In this document: positions 13,390 to 18,965 of the stretch, piece after piece
How positions within the stretch are numbered: position 1 is the stretch's first letter
Layout of the letters: each line of letters begins with the position of its first letter
NCBI GenBank assembly: GCA_043798435.1
Contig: JAZDOR010000054.1
Location: forward strand, 1 to 18,965
DNA from: JAGUXG01 sp043798435
Lineage (GTDB): Bacteria > UBA9089 > UBA9088 > JAGUXG01
DNA length: 18,965 nucleotides
Direction of reading: 5' to 3'
Notes under the pieces: model-generated
Databases searched by the model: none
Told to the model about the DNA's origin: nothing
What the model saw: the letters and a program-made list of their open reading frames with translations, nothing else
Position numbers and translations under genes: made by a program

Positions 13390-14661
13390 TCAGCCCTGCA
13401 ACAGCCATTTATAGGTTGGCATTACCTTTATTACCTTATCGCCAAGCATAACCTCTTCTTCCTCATCTGCGGTAAGAAGTAATCCTTCGCCAAGCCCAAG
13501 CTCATTCATAGCCGTAGTAAGGGATTTCAGCTCTCTTTGTCTTACGGCGGCATCAGATATGCCCTCGGTTACTTGAATCAATCCCTCAATCCCTTCCCCT
13601 TTCCTTATCAGGATGTCCACCTCCAGCCCATTTTTTGTCTTGTAATAATAAAGCTCTTTCCTTCTCCTTCTCAGTTCTACAACTACTAAGTTTTCCAGAA
13701 ACCTTCCCCTGTCTTTTGAGAACCTGAAGGAGATACAATCAGCTAATTTATTGTCTATGCAATAAACCTTTTTGGGAGCAATAAACTGCTGTTTCAGGGA
13801 ATAAGAGAAGATATTTGTTACAAATACCATAAATGAGTTCTCAAGATACTCAGTATAAGCCTTGACGGTATTTACACTGCCCAGTCCTAATGACCCCTTC
13901 AATTTATTATAGGAAAAAAGGGTTGAAAGATTGCTCAAAAAATAGAGAGCCAATTCACGCAAGGATTTCGTTTCTTTAATATCATATCTGGCAACTATAT
14001 CACGGTATAATATATCATCATAGACCTTTTTTAATATCTCTAAGTTTCTAAACTTGAGGTACTCAGGCATACCACCCTCTTTTAAATACTCATTAAATAG
14101 TGCCTTTACCTCTGCCCGTTTTGAAGTCAAAGAGAGTGTGTTTGAAGTAAGGGGATACTCTTTTAGCCTGAGGAATTCTTTGAACGAAAACGGATAAAGT
14201 TCGCATGTAAGATACCTTCCAGTGAGCCTGGTTCCTAACTCTTTGCTTAATAGAGAGGCATTTGAGCCTGTGATAAAGAATTTGAATCCTCCATCTAACA
14301 TCCTTCCGACAAACATCTCCCAGCCTTTGACATTCTGGATTTCGTCAAGGAAAAATGCCTTTTGCTGACCAAATAGCTCCATAAATGACTCATAGAGATG
14401 GTTGAAATCTTCAGGTGTAAAATTGAGCAGTCTTTCATCTTCAAAGTTAAAGTAATAGATGTTGTCTTTATAGAACTTATTGATAATCTGGGCAAGTAAG
14501 GTTGATTTTCCTACTCGCCTCATCCCGGAGATGACGATAGCATGAGGAAGCAGAATGTATTCTTTGATTTTAGACAAATCTTCCCGCTCTACCCCTATCT
14601 CCTTATTCTTTATAATCTCTTGTTGCTCTAATATTATCTCTTTTAATAATTCCTTTTCCAT
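13390..14661 (-). CDS. AAA family ATPase with DUF4143 domain
   Basis: 423 residues. Walker A is GMRRVGKST (46-54) and Walker B is KAFFLDEIQN (about 101-110), followed by the sensor ITGSNASLLS and the arginine-rich GTRLTGRY. The C-terminal DUF4143 part contains YLENSFMVFVTNIFSYS and a nuclease-like strand pattern, FLENLVVVELRRR...LEVDILI. These ATPases are abundant and scattered in bacteria, archaea and many candidate phyla. Their role is unproven; links to mobile or defence elements have been suggested. It interrupts the signalling cluster, has its own strong promoter (14688-14716) and is bounded on both sides by GGCTGAAGG palindromes, which suggests arrival as a separate unit. AAGGA lies upstream of ATG 14661. 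Confidence 0.9.
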   Translation of the reverse strand: MEKELLKEIILEQQEIIKNKEIGVEREDLSKIKEYILLPHAIVISGMRRVGKSTLLAQIINKFYKDNIYYFNFEDERLLNFTPEDFNHLYESFMELFGQQKAFFLDEIQNVKGWEMFVGRMLDGGFKFFITGSNASLLSKELGTRLTGRYLTCELYPFSFKEFLRLKEYPLTSNTLSLTSKRAEVKALFNEYLKEGGMPEYLKFRNLEILKKVYDDILYRDIVARYDIKETKSLRELALYFLSNLSTLFSYNKLKGSLGLGSVNTVKAYTEYLENSFMVFVTNIFSYSLKQQFIAPKKVYCIDNKLADCISFRFSKDRGRFLENLVVVELRRRRKELYYYKTKNGLEVDILIRKGEGIEGLIQVTEGISDAAVRQRELKSLTTAMNELGLGEGLLLTADEEEEVMLGDKVIKVMPTYKWLLQG

Positions 14662-14671
14662 CTTCTTTTCC

Positions 14672-14728
14672 TTTCATTCTAAATGAAAATATACCATAAA
14701 AGGTTTTCATTGTCAACGAAAACCTTTT
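14672..14728 (-). promoter_or_regulatory. Sigma-70 promoter with two operator-like palindromes
   Basis: On the minus strand TTGACA (14716-14711) and TATATT (14693-14688) are separated by exactly 17 bp. An 11-bp perfect inverted repeat (AAAAGGTTTTC/GAAAACCTTTT, 14698-14708 and 14718-14728) covers the -35 box. A second one (TTTCATT-CTA-AATGAAA, 14672-14688) covers the expected start point. Both share the word TTTTCATT or its complement, as expected for repressor binding. The leader would be about 20 nt. Confidence 0.75.
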
Positions 14729-14760
14729 CATCTGATTTTTACCACAGAGAACACTTTTTA

Positions 14761-14868
14761 GGTGTTTAGGCTGAAGGCTGTTAGGTTGAAGGTAGGAGGC
14801 AAAAGGAGATTTTTCCTGCCTTCAACCTATTTCCCTTCAGCCTATCCACCTTCAGCCTTCCTACCTAC
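14761..14868. repeat. Palindromic repeat of GGCTGAAGG words, second member
   Basis: Begins GGTGTTTAGGCTGAAGG and ends with CCTTCAGCC words and CTACC, with heptamer-like internal phase (AGGCTGA, AGGCTGT, TAGGTTG, AAGGTAG). It is the same family as 13293-13380. Confidence 0.8.
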
Positions 14869-14869
14869 A

Positions 14870-14961
14870 GTCCCAAACTCTATCTTAGCCTATGGTTGTT
14901 TGCCTGAATACTTCCAGGCGTTACTCAACAGGTTCTGCAAGGCTACCTGCAGGAGGGCACT
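14870..14961 (-). pseudogene. Relic of a histidine kinase ATPase domain
   Basis: The minus strand reads LLQVALQNLLSNAWKYSGKQP, TAG, AKIEFGT, which is the N-box region of a kinase like that at 10318-10659 (ENLLGNAYKFTSKKPQSKIEFG). The TAG stands where the neighbour encodes Gln. Only about 30 codons remain, and dispersed repeats begin on both sides. It is dead remains of another member of the same kinase family. Confidence 0.75.
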
Positions 14962-14975
14962 AAGATTTCTTTTCT

Positions 14976-15107
14976 TCCTTTGTGCCTTTGTGCCTTCGTG
15001 GTTAGTCCTTTTTTCACCACAGAAATTTTTTACCACAGAGAACACAAAGATTTAAAAAAATATTTCTTTTATTTCTTCGTGCTCTTCGTGCTCTTTGTGG
15101 TTAATCT
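14976..15107. repeat. Dispersed ACCACAGAG/CTTTGTGGTTAATC repeats
   Basis: 14976-15008 ends in CCTTCGTGGTTAGTCC. 15030-15105 is a palindromic repeat with left arm TACCACAGAGAACACAAAGA and right arm GCTCTTTGTGGTTAATC. A lone left arm lies at 14741-14754. No gene is seen here. Confidence 0.7.
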
Positions 15108-15115
15108 CCCCCTCC

Positions 15116-15182
15116 CTACCTATACAACCACACCCGCATCAGCGATAGCAGTTGCTCGGTGTTCACCGGTTTGGTGATGTAG
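15116..15182 (-). pseudogene. Relic of a second receiver-domain gene (3' end only)
   Basis: 67 bp encoding YITKPVNTEQLLSLMRVWLY plus the final Arg and TAG. It matches the end of the receiver gene at 15296-15362. The five nucleotide differences all fall at third codon positions and leave the protein unchanged. It is cut off upstream exactly where the repeat at 15183 begins. It is best read as the surviving tail of a paralogous hybrid kinase. Confidence 0.85.
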
Positions 15183-15294
15183 ATAGCACACAGATGACGC
15201 AGATTAGACGGATTTTCACAGATTTTATTTATAAGTAAGAAAGATTCTTTATCCGTGCTAATCTGTCCAATCTGTGTCAATCCGCGTGCTATTT
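15183..15294. repeat. MITE-like palindromic repeat, copy 4
   Basis: 112 bp. Begins ATAGCACACAGATGACGCAG and ends CAATCCGCGTGCTATTT, with centre ATTTATAAGTAAGAAAGATT. It lies between the receiver-gene relic and the stop codon of the intact receiver gene, separated from the latter by one base. Confidence 0.87.
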
Positions 15295-15295
15295 C

Positions 15296-16147
15296 CTACC
15301 TATACAACCACACCCGCATCAGCGACAGCAGCTGCTCTGTATTCACTGGTTTGGTGATGTAGTCGGAGGCGCCGGCTTCTAAGCATTTTTCCCTATCGCC
15401 CTTCATTGCCTTGGCAGTCAGGGCAATTATGGGCAGCTGTTTGAATCTGGCTAACTTGCGTATCTCTTGCATGGTTTCATAGCCGTCCATTTCAGGCATC
15501 ATGATGTCCATGAGCACCACATCAGTCTCCGGGTTTTTCTTTAAGGAGGCAAGGGCATCCTTACCGTTTTCGCAGGTTCGCACAACCATGTTATGGCTCT
15601 CCAGCAGGCTGGTCAGGGCAAAGAGGTTGCGGACATCATCATCCACTGCCAGAACCTTTTTGCCGGTTAATGCTGCCTCAGATTTATATATCTTTTCCAC
15701 GATTTGCCGTTTCTCTTTGGGCAATTTTGAGGTTACCCGATGCAAAAACAGGGAGGTTTCAGCAAGTAACCGATCTGATGAGTGGGAACCCTTAACAATC
15801 ACGGTTCTGGCAGACCTCTTCAGCTCTGCCTCCTCCTTTTTGTCTATATCCTTGCCGGTATAGACAATAATAGGTATATCGGCAAGTTTCGGCTCTTTCT
15901 TTATTTTTTCAAGCACCTGTGCCCCAGTCATATCCGGCAGCCCTAAATCAAGCACCACACAGTCAAATGCCTCATCTTTAAGTGCCTTGAGTGCCTCCTT
16001 GCCGGTGGTTACCGTCCTGGTCAGGACATCGCCATTACCAATCAAGGCAGCCATAGCCTGCTGTTCAGCCTCGTTATCCTCGACAATCAGCAGCTTCTTT
16101 TGTCCCGGCTTAGTGAACTCGGCTATCCTGGTAAAAGCCGCTTTCAA
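15296..16147 (-). CDS. Tandem receiver domains, 3' part of the split hybrid kinase
   Basis: 283 residues from the first ATG, but the homologous frame is open upstream to about 16200 (GLERGAFAYLTKPATNESL), so this is the continuation of the gene at 16195-18588 after a frameshift rather than an independent gene. Two receiver domains are present: residues 18-137 (LLIVEDNE, D67 in VVLDLGLPD, IIVYTGK) and 163-283 (VLAVDDDVRN, D214 in VLMDIMMPEMDG, IALTAKAMKGDREKC, YITKPVN). The last follows the highly conserved terminal receiver of large HAMP/GAF hybrid kinases, ending in RVWLYR. No ribosome site precedes the ATG at 16147. Domain residues are all intact, so decay, if real, is recent; a one-base assembly error is the main alternative. 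Confidence 0.88.
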   Translation of the reverse strand: MKAAFTRIAEFTKPGQKKLLIVEDNEAEQQAMAALIGNGDVLTRTVTTGKEALKALKDEAFDCVVLDLGLPDMTGAQVLEKIKKEPKLADIPIIVYTGKDIDKKEEAELKRSARTVIVKGSHSSDRLLAETSLFLHRVTSKLPKEKRQIVEKIYKSEAALTGKKVLAVDDDVRNLFALTSLLESHNMVVRTCENGKDALASLKKNPETDVVLMDIMMPEMDGYETMQEIRKLARFKQLPIIALTAKAMKGDREKCLEAGASDYITKPVNTEQLLSLMRVWLYR

Positions 16148-16194
16148 CGACTCATTTGTAGCCGGCTTGGTCAGATAGGCAAAGGCACCCCGCT

Positions 16195-18588
16195 CTAATC
16201 CATACTCTGCTGGTCCTCCTCAACAGAGATGATATGTATCGGAATGTGCATCAGGCTTGGGTCAAGCTTTATGCGGTCTAAGACGGTCCAGCCGTCAATA
16301 TCCGGCAGCTGTAAATCAAGGGTAATAGCCAGCGGCTTCATCTTTTGTGCCAGGGCTACCGCCTCCTCACCCCTATCCGTGACCACTGCCTTAAACCCCT
16401 TATCGTGTGCCATATCCAGAAGGATTTGGGCAAATTTGGGGTCGTCCTCCACGATGAGCAAGACACGGTCGGTGGGCTTGATGTTGTTGCGGTCGTCGGA
16501 GGAATCGCGAATTGCGGATTGCGAATCGCGAATTGGGGATGGGGATGGGGAATCGGGAATCGCGGATTGCGAATCGCGAATTGAGGATGAGGAATCGGGA
16601 ATCGCGGATTGCGAATCGCGAATCTGGGATGGGGATGGGGAATCGGGACTCGGGCAGTGCGAATCGCGAATCTGGGATGGGGAATCGGGAATCGCGGATT
16701 GCGAATCGCGAATTGAGGATGGGGATGGGGAATCGGGAATCGGGAATTGCGAATCGCGAATCTGGGATGGGGATGGGGAATCGGGAATCGGGAATTGCGA
16801 ATCGCGAATTGAGGATGGGGATGGGGAATCGGGAATCGCGAATTGCGAATCGCGAATTGAGGATGGGGATGGGGAATCGGGAATCGCGGATTGCGAATCG
16901 CGAATTGAGGATGGGGATGGGGAATCGGGAATCGCGGATTGCGAATCGCGAATTGGGGATGGGGAATCGGGAATTGCGAATTGCGAATCGCGAATTGGGG
17001 ATGGGGATTCGGAAGTCGGGGCAGGGGAAATTAAAGATTCGCGATCCGCGATCCGCGATCCGCGATCCCCTTTCCCAACAATCCCCCTCCAACTGCTGAT
17101 ATACCTCTGCGGCAGATACAAAGCAAAGGTTGAGCCTTCACCCGGTGTGCTTTCAGCCAGGCGAATCTCACCGCCAAGCAGATACGCCAGTTCACGGGAT
17201 ATTGCCAGACCCAATCCTGTGCCGCCAAACTTGCGTGAGGTCGTCCCATCTGCCTGCTGAAATGCCTCAAAGACTATTCGCTGCTTATCGGGGGCAATGC
17301 CAATGCCGGTGTCTTTGACAAAGAACCCAATTACTCCCCTTGCCTGATTAAGGGCTGTGTGGTCAGGACTCCAACCGCTCCTTGCCACATCGATGAACAA
17401 TTCTACCGAGCCTTTGTTCGTGAACTTAACGGCATTGGAGAGCAGATTCTTCAGGATTTGTGAAAGTCGCCGTTCATCTGTCTCAATAGACTCAGGCAAT
17501 CTGTCACCAAGCCCTGTGCTAAAGTTGAGCCTCTTTGATTTGGCAATAGACAGGAATTGGCTTTCTAAGGGAACAATCATGTTTCTAAAGAACACCTCGC
17601 TTGTGTCCACCGTTACTGTCCCTGATTCTATCTTGGATAGGTCAAGGATGTCGTTGATCAGGGTGAGCAGGTCATTACCCGAGTCATGAATGGTCTTGGC
17701 AAACTCTACCTGCTTTGGAGAAAGGTTAGCCTCGCGGTTTTCTTCAAGCTGCTGTGAGAGGATGAGCAGGCTGTTGAGCGGTGTGCGCAGCTCATGCGAC
17801 ATGTTTGACAGAAACTGGGATTTATATTTTGAGGTAAGTTCCAACTGTTCTGCCTTAGTCTCCAGCTCATGTCTGGCGGATTCAATCTCAATGGTCTTAT
17901 GCTCCATGTCCTCCTTTTGTTCGCCAAGCTGTTTTGCCCTTTCTTCCAGCTCCTCATTGGTCTGCTGAAGCTCCTCCTGCTGGGCTTGCAGTTCCTCGGA
18001 CATGGACTGTGATTGCTTAAGCAGATTCTCAGTCCGGACAGATGCCTCAATCGTATTCAATATCACCCCCAGACTTTCGGCTAACTGCTCTAAGAGTGAT
18101 TGTCTGATGGGATTAAATGCCTCAAACGAGGCCAGCTCAATGACTGCCTTGACCTTGCCCTCAAAAAGCACTGGCAGGTCAATGATGTTCAGCGGTGTTG
18201 CCTGTCCCAATCCAGAGATAATCTGGACATAATCTGCCGGCACATTGGTCAGGAGAATTGGTTGCTTCTCGTAGGCACATTGTCCGACCAGACCCTCCCT
18301 CATTCCCCAAACGCTGGCTAAATTCTTTCGCTCCTTGTAGCCATAAGAGGCTAATAGTTTAAGTGTCGGCGTTTCTTTTTCTTCCAGAATGTAGAACACG
18401 CCGTGCTGGATAGAGACTACCGGTGCCAACTCCGAGAGGAATGAATGTGCCACCTGCGTAATATCCCTTTGCCCCTGGAGCATTCGTGTGAATTTAGTTA
18501 GATTGGTCTTGAGCCAGTCTTGTTCTGTGGTTTTGATAGTGGTATCAGACATGGTGTGAATCATCTGGTTGAGGTTATCCTTGAGCAT
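16195..18588 (-). CDS. GAF-histidine kinase-REC, central part of the split hybrid kinase
   Basis: 797 residues. In order: the end of a HAMP/linker helix (MLKDNLNQMIHTMSDTT), TEQDWLKTNLTKFTRMLQGQ, a GAF domain (about 35-180), a long coiled coil (185-255), HisKA with FLSNMSHELRTPLNSL (H265), HATPase (N-box NLLSNAVKF 381-389, DTGIGIA 426-432, GGTGLGLAIS 455-464), a repeat-built linker (506-700) and a receiver (706-797, D758 in ITLDLQLPD) that is cut short at HIISVEEDQQSMD. Relatives continue with a Lys-Pro and two more receivers, exactly what the frame at 15296-16200 encodes. The upstream HAMP part is in the same frame beyond a TGA. GGGAGG lies 4 nt before ATG 18588, so this part might be translated on its own. 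It is cytoplasmic as it stands. Confidence 0.9.
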   Translation of the reverse strand: MLKDNLNQMIHTMSDTTIKTTEQDWLKTNLTKFTRMLQGQRDITQVAHSFLSELAPVVSIQHGVFYILEEKETPTLKLLASYGYKERKNLASVWGMREGLVGQCAYEKQPILLTNVPADYVQIISGLGQATPLNIIDLPVLFEGKVKAVIELASFEAFNPIRQSLLEQLAESLGVILNTIEASVRTENLLKQSQSMSEELQAQQEELQQTNEELEERAKQLGEQKEDMEHKTIEIESARHELETKAEQLELTSKYKSQFLSNMSHELRTPLNSLLILSQQLEENREANLSPKQVEFAKTIHDSGNDLLTLINDILDLSKIESGTVTVDTSEVFFRNMIVPLESQFLSIAKSKRLNFSTGLGDRLPESIETDERRLSQILKNLLSNAVKFTNKGSVELFIDVARSGWSPDHTALNQARGVIGFFVKDTGIGIAPDKQRIVFEAFQQADGTTSRKFGGTGLGLAISRELAYLLGGEIRLAESTPGEGSTFALYLPQRYISSWRGIVGKGDRGSRIADRESLISPAPTSESPSPIRDSQFAIPDSPSPIRDSQSAIPDSPSPSSIRDSQSAIPDSPSPSSIRDSQFAIPDSPSPSSIRDSQFPIPDSPSPSQIRDSQFPIPDSPSPSSIRDSQSAIPDSPSQIRDSHCPSPDSPSPSQIRDSQSAIPDSSSSIRDSQSAIPDSPSPSPIRDSQSAIRDSSDDRNNIKPTDRVLLIVEDDPKFAQILLDMAHDKGFKAVVTDRGEEAVALAQKMKPLAITLDLQLPDIDGWTVLDRIKLDPSLMHIPIHIISVEEDQQSMD
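16489..17073. repeat. Heptamer-based coding repeat, about 11 units of 42-48 bp
   Basis: In the gene direction, words ATTCGCG, ATTCGCA, ATCCGCG, ATTCCCG, ATTCCCC follow in 7-nt phase, then CATCC extensions. Six heptamers make a 42-bp unit and the extended form is 48 bp; both are whole codon numbers. The protein reads IRDSQSAIPDSPSPSS and variants about 11 times. Other frames through it, on both strands, are also free of stops for hundreds of bases. Confidence 0.93.
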
Positions 18589-18606
18589 CGATACCTCCCG
18601 CGTGCC

Positions 18607-18897
18607 TCAACCGTGATAGAGCGTGGTAAAATCACCCTTGGTTACCGCGGTTGACACCTCAGCAATTGCCCGAATCTGCGAGGTCAGATTAGCGGCTAAC
18701 TGATTGACATTCTCGGTCAGGTCCTTCCATGTGCCGGCAGCACCCGGAACACTTGCCTGTCCACCGAGTTTACCCTCAACACCCACCTCTTTTGCCACAG
18801 TCGTTACCTGTTCACTAAATGCAGCTATGGACATCACATTCCAAATCCGCACTAAAAATGATATATACTCACAAACAACAGATTTCCAAATTTTCAA
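18607..18897 (-). CDS. HAMP-domain fragment, 5' part of the split hybrid kinase
   Basis: Residues from about 22 onward (MSIAAFSEQVTTVAKEVG, GKLGGQASVPGAAGTWKDL, VNQLAANLTSQIRAIAEVST) are a HAMP repeat of the type found in long arrays in front of GAF-kinases. The first 20 or so residues are A/T-rich and unlike the family, so the gene has lost its 5' part by rearrangement. The end TKGDFTTLYHG then TGA is a local frameshift product. Relatives read KGDLTRSITVEARGEVSMLK, and the words RSITVEARG are present in the next frame. The following kinase frame (16195-18588) resumes 18 nt later in the same phase. A start at ATG 18897 has no ribosome site, so expression is doubtful. Confidence 0.7.
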   Translation of the reverse strand: MKIWKSVVCEYISFLVRIWNVMSIAAFSEQVTTVAKEVGVEGKLGGQASVPGAAGTWKDLTENVNQLAANLTSQIRAIAEVSTAVTKGDFTTLYHG

Positions 18898-18965
18898 AAA
18901 ACATTTAAGTATTTTTTATAAAAAGCCGATATATAGATATATACTGATTTATTTGAGTATAATCT
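18898..18965. other. A/T-rich sequence at the right edge
   Basis: Very A/T-rich, with repeated TATATATC-like words on the minus strand. No frame continues the HAMP array into it. It may be the junction at which the hybrid kinase lost its 5' part. A weak promoter here cannot be excluded, but none is convincing. Confidence 0.35.

Noticed and set aside
16147..16205. Programmed ribosomal frameshift in the hybrid kinase
   Set aside because: No slippery heptamer or clear downstream structure is seen, and the gene carries other lesions, so mutation or sequence error is more likely.
16489..17073. Possible CRISPR-like array in the kinase linker
   Set aside because: The whole unit is repeated and coding, with a 7-nt sub-period; there are no unique spacers.
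16229..17260. Long plus-strand open frame of about 343 codons, and long alternative frames on both strands across 16400-17100
   Set aside because: They run through the heptamer repeat, which has no stop in several frames. Outside the repeat they are antisense to conserved kinase and receiver codons and have no family resemblance.

Overview
This is bacterial DNA, probably from an uncultivated anaerobe. Shine-Dalgarno sites are clear (AAGGAGGT before the aldolase, AAGGAGA before the CoA activase). The large 2-hydroxyacyl-CoA dehydratase activase belongs to oxygen-sensitive chemistry. Gaps between genes are packed with dispersed repeats. I cannot name the lineage from sequence alone; a repeat-rich candidate phylum is a guess. 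Nearly all real genes lie on the minus strand, so the window reads right to left.

Layout by coordinate: 1-920, debris of mobile DNA (a C-terminal fragment and a broken ISNCY-like transposase, plus strand). 1089-2080, a small DUF4160/DUF2442 gene pair bounded by an integron-type attC site and an attC-like half-site, and flanked by diverged direct repeats. 2327-6775, a 1482-residue double-headed CoA-dehydratase activase. 7112-7918, an LsrF-like class I aldolase. 7963-13279, a signalling cluster: Hpt protein, nucleotidyltransferase, two paralogous REC-histidine kinases (one split by an amber codon), CheB methylesterase and CheR methyltransferase. 13390-14661, a DUF4143 AAA ATPase with its own promoter and operator-like palindromes. 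14870-15182, relics of further kinase and receiver genes. 15296-18897, a large HAMP-GAF-kinase-REC-REC-REC hybrid kinase now broken into three reading frames and truncated at its 5' end.

The signalling genes fit together as a chemosensory-like phosphorelay (CheR/CheB, REC-kinases, Hpt, multi-receiver hybrid kinase). No methyl-accepting receptor, CheA or CheW is present, and several kinases are decaying, so the system may be partly dead.

The most striking feature is a population of 7-nt-period repeats, resembling the STRR sequences of cyanobacteria. They sit between genes and also, in frame, inside genes at domain boundaries: twice in the activase, once in CheB, once in a kinase ATPase domain, and as a roughly 195-residue linker in the hybrid kinase. 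The main heptamer words have no stop codon in the frames checked, so tracts that are a multiple of 21 nt can enter genes without harm. A second, palindromic repeat encodes a 14-residue peptide repeated in the activase. A third, of about 113 bp and MITE-like, supplies the 3' end of Hpt; related repeats supply the ends of the aldolase and CheB genes.
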